A DNA stretch of 64,000 bases from GCA-2862585 sp965277895 (GTDB lineage Bacteria; Bacteroidota; Bacteroidia; Flavobacteriales; UBA7312). Of this stretch, positions 7,866 through 17,298 are shown piece after piece. The stretch is taken from positions 1,302,001-1,366,000 of the forward strand of contig CBDIDR010000001.1 of assembly GCA_965277895.1 (NCBI GenBank). The letters are read 5' to 3'. Under the pieces are notes generated by a model. It ran no database searches. It saw only the letters and a list, made by a program, of their open reading frames with translations, and was not told the DNA's origin. Both the position numbers and the translations under genes were made by a program. Every line of letters starts with the position of its first letter. Position 1 is the stretch's first letter.

Positions 7866-8495
7866 TTATTTCTTCTTCCTCAGTTTAACCTTGTTTTCGT
7901 CGCCCCTTACCAATCGCTCAATGTTTCTTTGGTGGGTAGCAATAAGTAATACTGGCACAAAAATGGCGAATATCATCATGGTTGGCACCACATGTTCCGA
8001 GAGGTAATACACTCCAAAAGGAAAGAATAAACCCGCAAAAATGGATGAGAGAGAAACGTATTTGGAAAAGAGCAATGTAATCACGAATACGATAATGGAA
8101 ATAAGGGCAGCCTCTGGAAATACGCCTATCATAAAGCCCAATAAAGTAGCTACGCCTTTACCTCCTCTAAAACCGGCATATATGGGAAAAACATGCCCTA
8201 ATACAGCAGCAATACCAAATGCCAATTGTAAGTTAATGTAAATCTCTGTGGATGGCACATAAGAGGTAAACCAAACCAAGTCCACCGCCAAGAAGCCTTT
8301 GAACACATCCAATAACAAGACTGGAATACCGGCTTTTTTGCCCAATACTCTAAAGGTATTGGTCGCACCGGCATTTCCACTGCCGTATTCTCTTACGTCT
8401 ATGCCTTTTAACACCTTCCCTGCTATTACACTGAATGGAATGGCACCTATGAGGTATGCCAAAAGCAGCAAAAGAATGTTTGTTATTGTTAACAT
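7866..8495 (-). CDS. plsY: Acyl-phosphate:glycerol-3-phosphate acyltransferase PlsY
   Basis: Inner-membrane enzyme that moves an acyl chain from acyl-phosphate to glycerol-3-phosphate, the first step of phospholipid synthesis. The 209-residue protein has about five membrane segments and the three family motifs: IPFSVIAG...GSGNAGATNTFRV, FRGGKGVATLLG, and the late AT-H-QRNIERL segment. The start at 8495 gives MLTITNILLLLLAYLIGAIPFS, standard for PlsY. It needs PlsX, not present in this window. The basic C-terminus (KVKLRKKK) is usual. Confidence 0.96.
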   Translation of the reverse strand: MLTITNILLLLLAYLIGAIPFSVIAGKVLKGIDVREYGSGNAGATNTFRVLGKKAGIPVLLLDVFKGFLAVDLVWFTSYVPSTEIYINLQLAFGIAAVLGHVFPIYAGFRGGKGVATLLGFMIGVFPEAALISIIVFVITLLFSKYVSLSSIFAGLFFPFGVYYLSEHVVPTMMIFAIFVPVLLIATHQRNIERLVRGDENKVKLRKKK

Positions 8496-8522
8496 GGTTG
8501 GCTAAAATACAAAGTTTGATTA

Positions 8523-11500
8523 CTATCTAAAAAATCGCTTTTTGAAGTTATCAACATCCGTTTCTGAAGATAAATCGTACTGATATGGCGTCTCTCCTTT
8601 TCCAGCAGGCAATTTCTTTTGCTGAGTCTTCACTTCCATAATTTCAATGTTATACTCCTCTATGGACGAACGACTCAAAAGCACATCGTTTGAATAGTTG
8701 AAGAAGTACCACTCTCCTATGTCCGTCTCTAGGTAAATATTGAATAAGTCCCCCGCATAATCGTTGTTCAGTTCCAACCTTCCTTTGTAGAGTTTGTTAA
8801 TCTGAAAATCGTTGATATTACCCAATCCTAACATCCTCTTGGACATTAGACTGGAATTCTCTTGATCCCACTCCAAATTCACCTCATAGAAATACAAGGT
8901 CTTTTTCAATTCATTAGGAAGCTTTTCAAACTGTCCATACATCTCGTATTCAAAGGATAAATCTTCGTCACCCAAAATCCTGTTGAAGTTAGGAATGTAG
9001 AAGTTTTCGCTCATCTCTAGTTCATCCGCCATAGGGTCGTTATACAAGTCGTCACCCATAAAGTCCATAGATTTTTTACTCATGTAAAAGTCTAGTGACA
9101 GCATACAGGTTGTTTTGAAGGTATTGTTAACGGCATTGAAGTTGAAATTACCCGTTGTAGAAATATCTACTCTTCCTAAATCCAAGCCTAAATTGAAGTC
9201 TCCTTCACCCTTCATCACACAGCCTTCATTGGTCATGGTAAAGCGGCTAGCAAGTGAATCTTCTTTGTCTTCCACTATGAATAAAGAACGTGCGGCATTG
9301 TACGACAGGTAACCGTTTATAGGCATCATTACTATATCCGTTTCTTGCTCCAAAGTAGAAAGGAATGCTGGATAAATGCGGTCTTCGGACATTATGGGTC
9401 CAACGTATAGATTTTTACCTTCCTCATCGAGTACATTATCGCCTATTGGCAGTTTAATTTCATCCACTCCAACATAGTCGTTGAACTTCACCCATCCGTC
9501 ATTAACCAAATAACACTCGTGTTGTACTTGGAAAGAACCGTCGTATAAAAACTCCTTTTGCGAGCCTTCCATTTTCACCGAACCTTTATAAGAAAATTGA
9601 GGGTTGAATTTAAACTCACGTTCTGGCGAAATTTCACCAAAGGCAACCGATTGGAAGGTACTGTCCACATACAAGGTGTCAAACTGAATAATTTGCTCCT
9701 CTATGCCTCGTCCTTTGTAGTTTACAGACGCACGTCCAGAATAGCTCTTACCGCCTTGTATATCAATGGTCGCATCAAACAATTCGTGATACCTTTCGTC
9801 TCTGTTTACCATAAGAGTGGCATTGTATAAGGTTCGCATTATAGAACCTGTTTCTACCGTTACCGCCCCATTCGCAGGGTATATGGCAGCATCAGCTACT
9901 TGTATTTCGTCCACCTCTTCGGCTTGAATAATATAATCCTTCAGACTGTATGAGGCTTTTCTAGATACAAAAGACAATGAGTCTTGTTCTGGATGTACCG
10001 ATACAAACTTTGAGCCTGAGCCACCAGCAGAAACGCCCAATTCTACAAGGCTTCGGTCCATAAACCATTTTAACTCGTCAATGTAACAGATGTATTGGTT
10101 TTCTGGGAAGGCAACAAAAGAGCCTGTTCCATTTGATTGGAAGGTACCTGTTCGCTCTACGAGGTTAATTTCTGTACGAAGGTTTACCGACTCAAAGGCT
10201 ATAGCATCAAAATCATCGGAACGGTGAAGCACAAAGTCAGCAGTATCTGAATTGAATTCATCCAAATTAAAATAATAGAGGTTTGAAACTAGCTCAGACT
10301 CGTCTAGAGCGACTTTACCTCCTCCTGTTAATCCTTCAGGTCTTAGGAAAAATTGACCGTCTAAGGTGGCTTTAGCCGAATAAAGCACTAAGTCTTCCGT
10401 TTTCTTCTGTACGTTCAAGACGTCTTCATAAGGTAACCAATGCTCATAAACATCATTACCACTGGCTTGTGGCACGCCCAACTCTCCAGAGGTTTTAGCG
10501 AGTGCAAAGGAAGTGGCATGGGTATTCATAGAGTCTGGGAAGAAAATATAGTCTTTGGACTGTGTAGTAGAACTCAAATATTCGAAAGTTCCACTTCCTC
10601 TCAATCCAGATTTGTTTAGACTTAATGAATTGGCTCCCAAGAATTTACCTTTATCAACATACAAAGGGTACCCGCCTTCTGGAATACGAATTTCAAAGCC
10701 TAAAGCATTGTCTTTTTGAACTCGTAACTCTTGCCTGAAGCTAGGGAAAATATCGGCGGTGTACATCTCTCCTGGGAAAGATAAAGAGCTTCTGTCGTAA
10801 GAATCCAATGAGTCAATCTCAAAGGGGTCAATGTCAAAGTAAAAACGCTCTCTGTTGTATACTCCTGCAAAAATGTCTTCTTGGTCGTAATATACTTTAG
10901 ACCTGTCGTAACTTCTAATAATGGGGTATTGTGGATAGTCCTCTTTCCAAATCCCCGATTTGTTTATGCTCGTATCAACCAATAATTCGCCATTAGAAAT
11001 AGTGATTTCACTGTGTAAGGGTTCAAGTATCAGCTCCCCTTTCTCATTGCGTTTTTCTTGATTGTTTGGAATCCAAATTTCAGTACTTGCATCCTTGAAG
11101 TACATTCTAAAATCTTCGTAATTGAAGGTTATATCATCGGATTTTATTCTAAACCTTCCTCCTGAACCGGCTATCAATCGCCCTTCCATTGAGAAGTTTA
11201 GTCCCTCTTGAACGACAATCTTTTGATTTGAAGGCAAAGCAACAACATCTCTTACCTCACTTACATTTATCTTATTGATACCAAAAATATCAAGATTCAT
11301 GGTACTTAAATCCAATATGGCATTAGCATTATTTTCTGGTTTAGTAGATATTAAACTGATGACATCGTGGTCAATTTTCTCTGAACGTGCCATGATGTAA
11401 CGTTCTACATTATCCTTAACGTAAACGGTGCCAAGGTTAGAGTTGTAATTCAAAAAGCCTTGTTTGGCTAAATTCATTAAAAAGCGAATGTCTTGGTCGT

Positions 11501-12950
11501 CTGAATACGGCGATATTCTCTTAAAATCTTCTACAAAAAACTTATTGTTAACGCCATAGTTTTTATTGAACTCCTTAATGGTCAAGAGCGGATGTTTGGC
11601 ATCAATACCCATGAGGTTATCAAATCTAGTAGAAGTGTAATATTTGGAAGACTCAAAAAAGGCAGGCTGATTGTTGTTTCCAGCTATCGTTCCAAAGGTT
11701 ATTTTGTCATCGTCAATTTTCCATTCCAGCTTTTGGAACTTCATTTCTAAATTGTGATAGGTATTCACATAGGGTGAAGATGAAACGCCCTCTTCATCAG
11801 ATATTAAATCCAAACGGCGTTCGTCTTGGTCATAAATCAAGCTCAAACCTGGATGTATAATAGAATCATTGGCAAAGAGTATTTTCACTGAAGCATTAGA
11901 CCCTAATACTCGCTTACCTACAATAGCTATTCGTTCTGTAGAAACTCGTACAAACTGCGAACCGTTTCTGTAAAAAATAAGACTGGCTAACTGACCATTT
12001 CCTCCTGTAGAAACAAAACGGTTTCCATATAAAGAATACCCTCCTTGAAAGTCAACGTCTTCTATAAGATCGGATAGTATTATATCCTTTTCGTATGAAT
12101 CAAACTTAGGGTAACTGACCTTTTCATCGCTTTTATTTCTGTTGATGAGTTTGTCTTCTAGCTTACCGTAAGTGACTTTCTCACCAAAGATGTTGTAGTT
12201 GTAGAATTTTACCGAATCCGCCTTGAAGTTTGGTGTTTTTAAAGCGATATTATAATCGGATAATTCTGCATATACCTCTGTTAGATTAAAACCGGCTTTA
12301 TTCCAGTCCACCAAACCGCCTTGCCCTTTCCATTTGCCCGTCATAGGATAAAAGACTCCTTGAGTCTGTCTGATTTTCAAGGTATCTCCCCTAGCTACAC
12401 AGAACAAATCAATAGGCTGTCTAAAGTTAAGCTCTGGAACGCTATCGTTTAAAGAAAATGAAAATGCCATCTTAGACGGATACCAACTCAATGAACGGTT
12501 TTTGAATAATACGTTTTCAGAAAATAAATCATTGGTGTATTTGAAGAATTTTAACTGTCTTGAAGTGGGTTCATTTTCAATCAAGTGCATAACAATGCTC
12601 GACCAATTATTAAATTGAGTGCTAAAGTCTTTGTATTCAGTAAATGATACAACAGCCGAAAGTAATGCCTCAAAGTGAGAAGCTCTTTTTCTAGCTTTCA
12701 GCATCTTATTTGAAACGTCAACTAGTATTTCCTTTTTATCAGTTGAAAAGGTACTTCCCTTCCACAGTTTAGTTATCGTTTTCATCATCTTTTTGGTATC
12801 TTCAGATGCTGAACCTGACAACATAAAGGTATTGAGTTCCTTAATGTAGGTGGTGTGGTCTTTTGAAAATTCTTTTAGCCTCTTGTTGGACTGTCCAAAA
12901 GACAGATTTGCAAGAATGATAAATGATAATAGAATAGATAATTTTTTCAT
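8523..12950 (-). CDS. Very large exported protein of unknown function (1475 aa)
   Basis: I do not recognise a named family. A clear signal peptide (MKKLSILLSFIILANLSFG, cut before Q) shows export. An alpha-helical N-terminal part (about 20-150, Lys-rich) is followed by more than 1300 residues of alternating beta-strand-like sequence rich in aromatic, Ser and Asp residues. Phrases such as GSGGRFRIKSDD, GGYPLYVDKGKF and GSGTFEYLSS recur in spirit, as in long beta-solenoid or AsmA/LptD-like bridge proteins, but no exact repeat is visible. There is no C-terminal T9SS domain and no transmembrane helix beyond the signal, so it may be periplasmic or outer-membrane associated. It follows prmA on the same strand with a 3-base gap, which may mean co-transcription with tpiA and prmA. 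Confidence 0.7.
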   Translation of the reverse strand: MKKLSILLSFIILANLSFGQSNKRLKEFSKDHTTYIKELNTFMLSGSASEDTKKMMKTITKLWKGSTFSTDKKEILVDVSNKMLKARKRASHFEALLSAVVSFTEYKDFSTQFNNWSSIVMHLIENEPTSRQLKFFKYTNDLFSENVLFKNRSLSWYPSKMAFSFSLNDSVPELNFRQPIDLFCVARGDTLKIRQTQGVFYPMTGKWKGQGGLVDWNKAGFNLTEVYAELSDYNIALKTPNFKADSVKFYNYNIFGEKVTYGKLEDKLINRNKSDEKVSYPKFDSYEKDIILSDLIEDVDFQGGYSLYGNRFVSTGGNGQLASLIFYRNGSQFVRVSTERIAIVGKRVLGSNASVKILFANDSIIHPGLSLIYDQDERRLDLISDEEGVSSSPYVNTYHNLEMKFQKLEWKIDDDKITFGTIAGNNNQPAFFESSKYYTSTRFDNLMGIDAKHPLLTIKEFNKNYGVNNKFFVEDFKRISPYSDDQDIRFLMNLAKQGFLNYNSNLGTVYVKDNVERYIMARSEKIDHDVISLISTKPENNANAILDLSTMNLDIFGINKINVSEVRDVVALPSNQKIVVQEGLNFSMEGRLIAGSGGRFRIKSDDITFNYEDFRMYFKDASTEIWIPNNQEKRNEKGELILEPLHSEITISNGELLVDTSINKSGIWKEDYPQYPIIRSYDRSKVYYDQEDIFAGVYNRERFYFDIDPFEIDSLDSYDRSSLSFPGEMYTADIFPSFRQELRVQKDNALGFEIRIPEGGYPLYVDKGKFLGANSLSLNKSGLRGSGTFEYLSSTTQSKDYIFFPDSMNTHATSFALAKTSGELGVPQASGNDVYEHWLPYEDVLNVQKKTEDLVLYSAKATLDGQFFLRPEGLTGGGKVALDESELVSNLYYFNLDEFNSDTADFVLHRSDDFDAIAFESVNLRTEINLVERTGTFQSNGTGSFVAFPENQYICYIDELKWFMDRSLVELGVSAGGSGSKFVSVHPEQDSLSFVSRKASYSLKDYIIQAEEVDEIQVADAAIYPANGAVTVETGSIMRTLYNATLMVNRDERYHELFDATIDIQGGKSYSGRASVNYKGRGIEEQIIQFDTLYVDSTFQSVAFGEISPEREFKFNPQFSYKGSVKMEGSQKEFLYDGSFQVQHECYLVNDGWVKFNDYVGVDEIKLPIGDNVLDEEGKNLYVGPIMSEDRIYPAFLSTLEQETDIVMMPINGYLSYNAARSLFIVEDKEDSLASRFTMTNEGCVMKGEGDFNLGLDLGRVDISTTGNFNFNAVNNTFKTTCMLSLDFYMSKKSMDFMGDDLYNDPMADELEMSENFYIPNFNRILGDEDLSFEYEMYGQFEKLPNELKKTLYFYEVNLEWDQENSSLMSKRMLGLGNINDFQINKLYKGRLELNNDYAGDLFNIYLETDIGEWYFFNYSNDVLLSRSSIEEYNIEIMEVKTQQKKLPAGKGETPYQYDLSSETDVDNFKKRFFR

Positions 12951-12953
12951 AAT

Positions 12954-13778
12954 TTAAGTACGTTTTCTAAAAGTTGTGATGACCCAATCCTTAATCGTAA
13001 AATGTTGGATGTAATCTAGTTTATGTGTAGTAGCTTCAGCTTTAATAATATCTAAATCTTTCTCATAAAAACCGCTAAACAGAATCAATCCATCAGCTTT
13101 TAAATGAGCAGCATAAACTCCCATGTCTGCCAATAGAATATTCCTGTTGATATTGGCTAAAATAATATCAAAATCGCCTTCAATCTTCTCACTTCCTCCA
13201 AATAAAACCTCAATAGCCTTACACTGATTTTTCTCTGTATTTTCAATAGCATTTTTATACGCCCACTCTTCTATATCAATGGCCTGAACACTTTTGGCAT
13301 TTAACTTTTCAGCTAAAATGGCTAAGATAGCCGTACCACACCCCATATCTAGAACACTTTTTCCTTCAAAATCAATGTGTCGCATGGCTTTTATCACGCC
13401 TTCTGTGGTAGAGTGATGACCAGTGCCAAATGACATTTTTGGTGTAATTATAATCTCATTATCGACATCTATTGGAGCATGAAAATCGGCTCTAATTCCA
13501 CAAAAGTCATCAATAACAATGGGCTTAAAACTGGACTCCCATTTAGAATTCCAATTTTCTTGGTCAACCGTTTTGTAATCAAAAGAAATGGGACAATCCA
13601 AACGCTCGCAAATGCCTTGTATATCCTCTTTAGAGAATTCATTTTCAAGTATATAGCCAATGATGCCATCAGAGGTTTCCTCAAAGCTTTCAAACTTGAG
13701 TTCTGACAGATAGGCTATCAGAATTTCAGACCACGGTTCTAATGGTTCAAAGCTAAATATGACTTGATTGTAATTCAT
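12954..13778 (-). CDS. prmA: Ribosomal protein L11 methyltransferase PrmA
   Basis: SAM-dependent methyltransferase that trimethylates ribosomal protein L11. The N-terminal substrate-recognition domain (about 1-95) is followed by the Rossmann methyltransferase domain with motif I VLDMGCGTAILAI and the post-II ILANINRNIL segment (equivalent of the N-x-x catalytic region); MSFGTGHHSTT just before motif I is the PrmA signature. Length 274 is close to the family norm. Its ATG overlaps the tpiA stop by 1 base (TAATG), so it is coupled to tpiA, an arrangement common in Bacteroidota. Confidence 0.94.
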   Translation of the reverse strand: MNYNQVIFSFEPLEPWSEILIAYLSELKFESFEETSDGIIGYILENEFSKEDIQGICERLDCPISFDYKTVDQENWNSKWESSFKPIVIDDFCGIRADFHAPIDVDNEIIITPKMSFGTGHHSTTEGVIKAMRHIDFEGKSVLDMGCGTAILAILAEKLNAKSVQAIDIEEWAYKNAIENTEKNQCKAIEVLFGGSEKIEGDFDIILANINRNILLADMGVYAAHLKADGLILFSGFYEKDLDIIKAEATTHKLDYIQHFTIKDWVITTFRKRT

Positions 13779-14530
13779 TAAATAGCGTCTATTATTTGAA
13801 TAAAGTCGGATGGATTTAAGGACGCTCCGCCTATTAAACCACCGTCAACATCTTCTTTTGAAAATAACTCTTCGGCATTTGAAGGCTTGCAACTTCCACC
13901 GTATAAAATGGATACGTCATCGGAAATAGCCTTACCGTATTTCTCCTCAAATAAGGAACGTATATAAGCGTGCATTTCTTGTGCTTGCTCTGATGAGGCC
14001 GTTACTCCAGTACCTATTGCCCAAACAGGTTCATAGGCAATAACAATTGAGGACATTTGCTCTGCTGTCAGATGAAATAAAGCTTCTGAAAGCTGACTTT
14101 TTATAACCTCAAAATGTGTATTCGCTTCTCGCTCTTCCAATTGCTCTCCACAGCAGTAAATAACTGTTAAAGCATCCGACAAACAACGGTCTACCTTTGT
14201 CGCTAAATCGGCATTATTCTCTCCGTGATAGGCTCTTCTTTCAGAATGTCCAAGAATAACATACTGTGCTCCAGTTGACGCTATCATTGAGCTTGATATT
14301 TCTCCAGTAAAAGCACCACTTTCTTTGGTGCTACAATCTTGTGCACTCACAGAATATAAATCATCTGATAAGTGAGCCATGCGGTCAAGGTGAATAAAAG
14401 GCACACCCAAGACGACAATTGCTTCACTGTCTGAAGCCTTTATTCTTTGTTTTAAATCATCAGAAAAAGAAACTCCTTCATCAAGTGTTTTATTCATTTT
14501 CCAATTTCCAGCAACTATTTTTTTTCTCAT
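13778..14530 (-). CDS. tpiA: Triosephosphate isomerase
   Basis: Interconverts dihydroxyacetone phosphate and glyceraldehyde 3-phosphate in glycolysis and gluconeogenesis. All catalytic motifs are present: GNWKMN (Lys 11), ILGHSERR (catalytic His), AYEPVWAIGTG (catalytic Glu and start of the flexible loop), YGGSCKP and GGLIGGASL phosphate-binding segments. Length 250 is normal. It is translationally coupled to prmA downstream and starts 1 base after the stop of the permease gene upstream. In relatives tpiA usually follows the BT_3928 gene directly; here a permease gene separates the two. Confidence 0.97.
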   Translation of the reverse strand: MRKKIVAGNWKMNKTLDEGVSFSDDLKQRIKASDSEAIVVLGVPFIHLDRMAHLSDDLYSVSAQDCSTKESGAFTGEISSSMIASTGAQYVILGHSERRAYHGENNADLATKVDRCLSDALTVIYCCGEQLEEREANTHFEVIKSQLSEALFHLTAEQMSSIVIAYEPVWAIGTGVTASSEQAQEMHAYIRSLFEEKYGKAISDDVSILYGGSCKPSNAEELFSKEDVDGGLIGGASLNPSDFIQIIDAI

Positions 14531-14531
14531 T

Positions 14532-15608
14532 CTAATTCATTTTTATTCTAGGATCTAAGGCTGCATATATTAAATCCACCAAAATATTAATACTAATAAA
14601 CATTATTGCAATGGTTAACACACTGCCCATCACTACAGGTAAATCGAGCTGATTTAAAGCATCGACAATTTCTTTTCCTAATCCATTCCACGCAAATATA
14701 TACTCTACAAATACTGCTCCTGCAAGTAGACTGGCAAACCATCCTGAAACGGCGGTTATAACAGGGTTTAAGGAGTTTTTTAATACGTGTTTGCTCAATA
14801 CTCTTTTAAAGCTTAATCCTTTGGCTACTGCCGTTCTCACAAAGTCTTTGGATAATGTTTCCAAAAAAGATGCTCTGGTTAATTGAATAATTACCGCTAA
14901 TGGTCTAATCCCTAGTGTCAAAGCTGGTAAGATTAGGTTTGATACCGAAAGGTATTCTCCTCTACCGTAATCATCTACAGAATATAAACTGCCAGTCATA
15001 TTCAAGGAGGTAAAATCGTGTAATACAAAACCAAATATCCAAGCAATTAAAATCGCTGAAAAGAAAGACGGTATAGACATTCCAAATACTCCAAAGAGTA
15101 AAGCTAATTTATCAATCCAACTGTCTTTAAAAATGGCTGCAATAATACCAACAAGCAAGCCTAAGACAATAGCAATGGCAATGGAGCTAATGGCTAAAAC
15201 GATAGTGTTTGGTAAGGTGTCCGCTATAATAGAACTAACTGATTTACCTGATTTTTTGAAGGAGGTTCTCAAATAGGGATATTTCAGAACAATATCATAT
15301 TTTGCTAGAGAAAGAATCGAATAATAACGGTACTCTTTTGACTCTAAATTGGTGTAGGATGATGGGTTTTGAGAATGAATGGATAATGGCGATAAATCGT
15401 TCAAATACAAGAGGTATTGTTCTGAATAGGATTTATCAAAGGCATACTTTGCTCTTATGTTTTGAAGCTGCTGTGCATCTTCCCTTTGGTCGAGCATCAT
15501 ACGTGCAGGGTCACCAGGCAAAATATTAAACAGAAAGAAAACGACACTGATCACGCCAAACATGACCAGAAAACCATAAGCTAACCGTTGTGTTATAAAA
15601 TTTAACAA
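14532..15608 (-). CDS. Orphan OppB/DppB-type ABC transporter permease
   Basis: Inner-membrane permease of the peptide/nickel ABC import family. The N-terminal membrane segment and FNILPGDPARMMLDQRE are typical of OppB. The C-terminal BPD_transp_1 domain carries the ATPase-contacting EAA loop (FVRTAVAKGLSFKRVLSKH) and ends DLIYAALDPRIKMN. At 358 residues it has about 50 extra residues between the first and second membrane segments (about 45-130). No OppC, binding protein or ATPase gene flanks it; neighbours are tpiA and a BT_3928 gene. A full importer set lacking ATPases lies at 18936-23530, so this gene may supply an alternative partner or serve another oligopeptide importer. Substrate unknown. 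Confidence 0.88.
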   Translation of the reverse strand: MLNFITQRLAYGFLVMFGVISVVFFLFNILPGDPARMMLDQREDAQQLQNIRAKYAFDKSYSEQYLLYLNDLSPLSIHSQNPSSYTNLESKEYRYYSILSLAKYDIVLKYPYLRTSFKKSGKSVSSIIADTLPNTIVLAISSIAIAIVLGLLVGIIAAIFKDSWIDKLALLFGVFGMSIPSFFSAILIAWIFGFVLHDFTSLNMTGSLYSVDDYGRGEYLSVSNLILPALTLGIRPLAVIIQLTRASFLETLSKDFVRTAVAKGLSFKRVLSKHVLKNSLNPVITAVSGWFASLLAGAVFVEYIFAWNGLGKEIVDALNQLDLPVVMGSVLTIAIMFISINILVDLIYAALDPRIKMN

Positions 15609-15609
15609 T

Positions 15610-16740
15610 CTAAAATAGATTTTCTAAATCTTCCATCTGAGGAAAATCGTTGTGGTGCCACTTTCCTTGTATTGTGCCTTTTTTGAGTAGCATTAAACCA
15701 GGATTAGAACGAATCATCGTTTTCAAAGTAGTTTCATCCGTAAAGTAAAACGGATAATCGATGTTATTCTCTTCTTGGTAAGCTAATATATTGTCATCAC
15801 TTGAAGCACATAAAGCATAAAAGGAAATTCCTCTTGCTTGACATTCTTCATAAAATGCGTTTATCTCCTCCTGTTTAGAAGATGATGTTTTAGTGATATT
15901 GTAGCACACTAATAAAAATGCATTCTCTTCATCGAGTATAGAATAGGTATAATCTACACCGTCTAATGAAATTGAAAAGTCATGAATTGGTGGCTCATAG
16001 CCTTCTTGCAATATAATGGATTTGTCAGTGGCTTCAACAAAGTCAAATTGCTCCCACTTATCTTGATAATCTGTTGATAGCATCTCTGAAGTTTCACCAG
16101 TATTTTTATCTTTTACGATATAGTATAGTGCTTCCTCAGTACATGGTAAACCTAACTCATCGCAGGTTTTCATTCCTTCAGTGATGTTATTACCTACGGC
16201 ATAAGGCCTAAAATCTTCAACTGGAAGGTGTCTGTAAGTGTGTATTACAAAAGCAAAACAAAAGAAGGTAACTATACCCATCATCATGTTTTCTTTCTTC
16301 TCATTGAAAAGGGGTTTAATGTGTTTTTCACCAAGAAATAGAATTCCAATTAGCACTAATAAAATAATGTCTTTACCAAAGGATTCCCAAGGCGTTAACT
16401 TGATAGCATCACCAAAACATCCGCAATCAGTTACCTTATTGAAATAAGCTGAATAAAAGGTTAAGAAAGTGAAAAACACCGTCATTGCCATCAAAGACCA
16501 ATTGGCCAACTTAGGACGTGAACCTATCAAGACCATAACTCCTAATATGACCTCTACAATACACAAGCCTGCAGCCATTACCAATGCCAAGGGAATAAGG
16601 AATTCTAAGTTAAGTACATCTGCAGAAAAGTATTCTTCCAACTTATAAGAAAAGCCTACTGTATCATTTGCTTTTATTAAGCCTGAAATAATGAATAATA
16701 CCCCTACAATTAATCGTGATATAAATGTTATAAATTTCAT
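15610..16740 (-). CDS. BT_3928 family protein (MauE/DoxX-like membrane domain plus thioredoxin-like domain)
   Basis: The 376-residue protein has an N-terminal membrane part (four or so helices, about 1-170) with the MauE/DoxX-type pattern GLIKANDTVGFSYKLEEYF and TDCGCFGDAIKLTPWESFGKD. The C-terminal half (about 260-370) looks like a thioredoxin fold (AFLLVCYNIT ... YPFYFTDETTLKTMIRSNPGLMLLKKG) but lacks a CxxC redox pair. The family is confined to Bacteroidota and its function is not established; a role in disulfide or envelope redox chemistry is only suggested by the MauE similarity and the CGC motif. It lies 1 base after the DUF1599 gene and upstream of the permease and tpiA. Confidence 0.85.
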   Translation of the reverse strand: MKFITFISRLIVGVLFIISGLIKANDTVGFSYKLEEYFSADVLNLEFLIPLALVMAAGLCIVEVILGVMVLIGSRPKLANWSLMAMTVFFTFLTFYSAYFNKVTDCGCFGDAIKLTPWESFGKDIILLVLIGILFLGEKHIKPLFNEKKENMMMGIVTFFCFAFVIHTYRHLPVEDFRPYAVGNNITEGMKTCDELGLPCTEEALYYIVKDKNTGETSEMLSTDYQDKWEQFDFVEATDKSIILQEGYEPPIHDFSISLDGVDYTYSILDEENAFLLVCYNITKTSSSKQEEINAFYEECQARGISFYALCASSDDNILAYQEENNIDYPFYFTDETTLKTMIRSNPGLMLLKKGTIQGKWHHNDFPQMEDLENLF

Positions 16741-16741
16741 T

Positions 16742-17275
16742 TTAGTTTAATTTTATGAGTGCAAAAATTGAATAGTTAATCATGTCAAAATAATTGGCGT
16801 CTATACCTTCGGAAATAAGTGTTTTTCCTTCATTGTCTTCTATCTGCTTTACTCTAAGAAGTTTTTGCAAAATAAGGTCGGTTAGAGAGCTTACCCTCAT
16901 ATCTCGCCAAGCCTCACCATAATCGTGATTTTTAGACTGCATGAGTTCATTCGATTCTGAGTAAAACTTCTCATAAAGAGTTTGAACTTCTTCACTTTCC
17001 ATGTCTGGTTGTTCAGCAATCCCTTTCTCTAATTGAATGAGTGCAATAATGGAATAGTTTACAATACCAATAAATTCATTTCTAATATCCTCACCTACTT
17101 TTTGTGAGCCCTTCATCTCAATACTTCTAATGCGTTGTGCTTTAATGAAGATTTGATCGGTTAAGGAAGATAAACGAAGAATACGCCATGCACACCCATA
17201 GTCTTTCATTTTTTTGATAAAAATATCCTTACATTTGGCAAACGCCACATCGTACTCTTGAATGGTCTGTTCCAT
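16742..17275 (-). CDS. DUF1599 protein with tandem duplicated domain
   Basis: 177 residues made of two similar halves. Half 1 (about 5-85) has KMKDYGCAWRILRLSSLTDQ and FIGIVNYSIIALIQL; half 2 (about 98-177) has KNHDYGEAWRDMRVSSLTD and YFDMINYSIFALIKL. The conserved DYG-x-AW-R-x-x-SSLTD and NYSI-x-ALI-L features mark the DUF1599 (nucleotide-modification-associated) family, whose biochemical activity is unproven. The gene is divergent from folP with only 23 bases between the two start codons, and is followed by BT_3928 after 1 base. The folP / DUF1599 / BT_3928 / tpiA order is typical of Bacteroidota. Confidence 0.88.
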   Translation of the reverse strand: MEQTIQEYDVAFAKCKDIFIKKMKDYGCAWRILRLSSLTDQIFIKAQRIRSIEMKGSQKVGEDIRNEFIGIVNYSIIALIQLEKGIAEQPDMESEEVQTLYEKFYSESNELMQSKNHDYGEAWRDMRVSSLTDLILQKLLRVKQIEDNEGKTLISEGIDANYFDMINYSIFALIKLN

Positions 17276-17298
17276 GCGTTAAATCAGTCGTTTTTATA

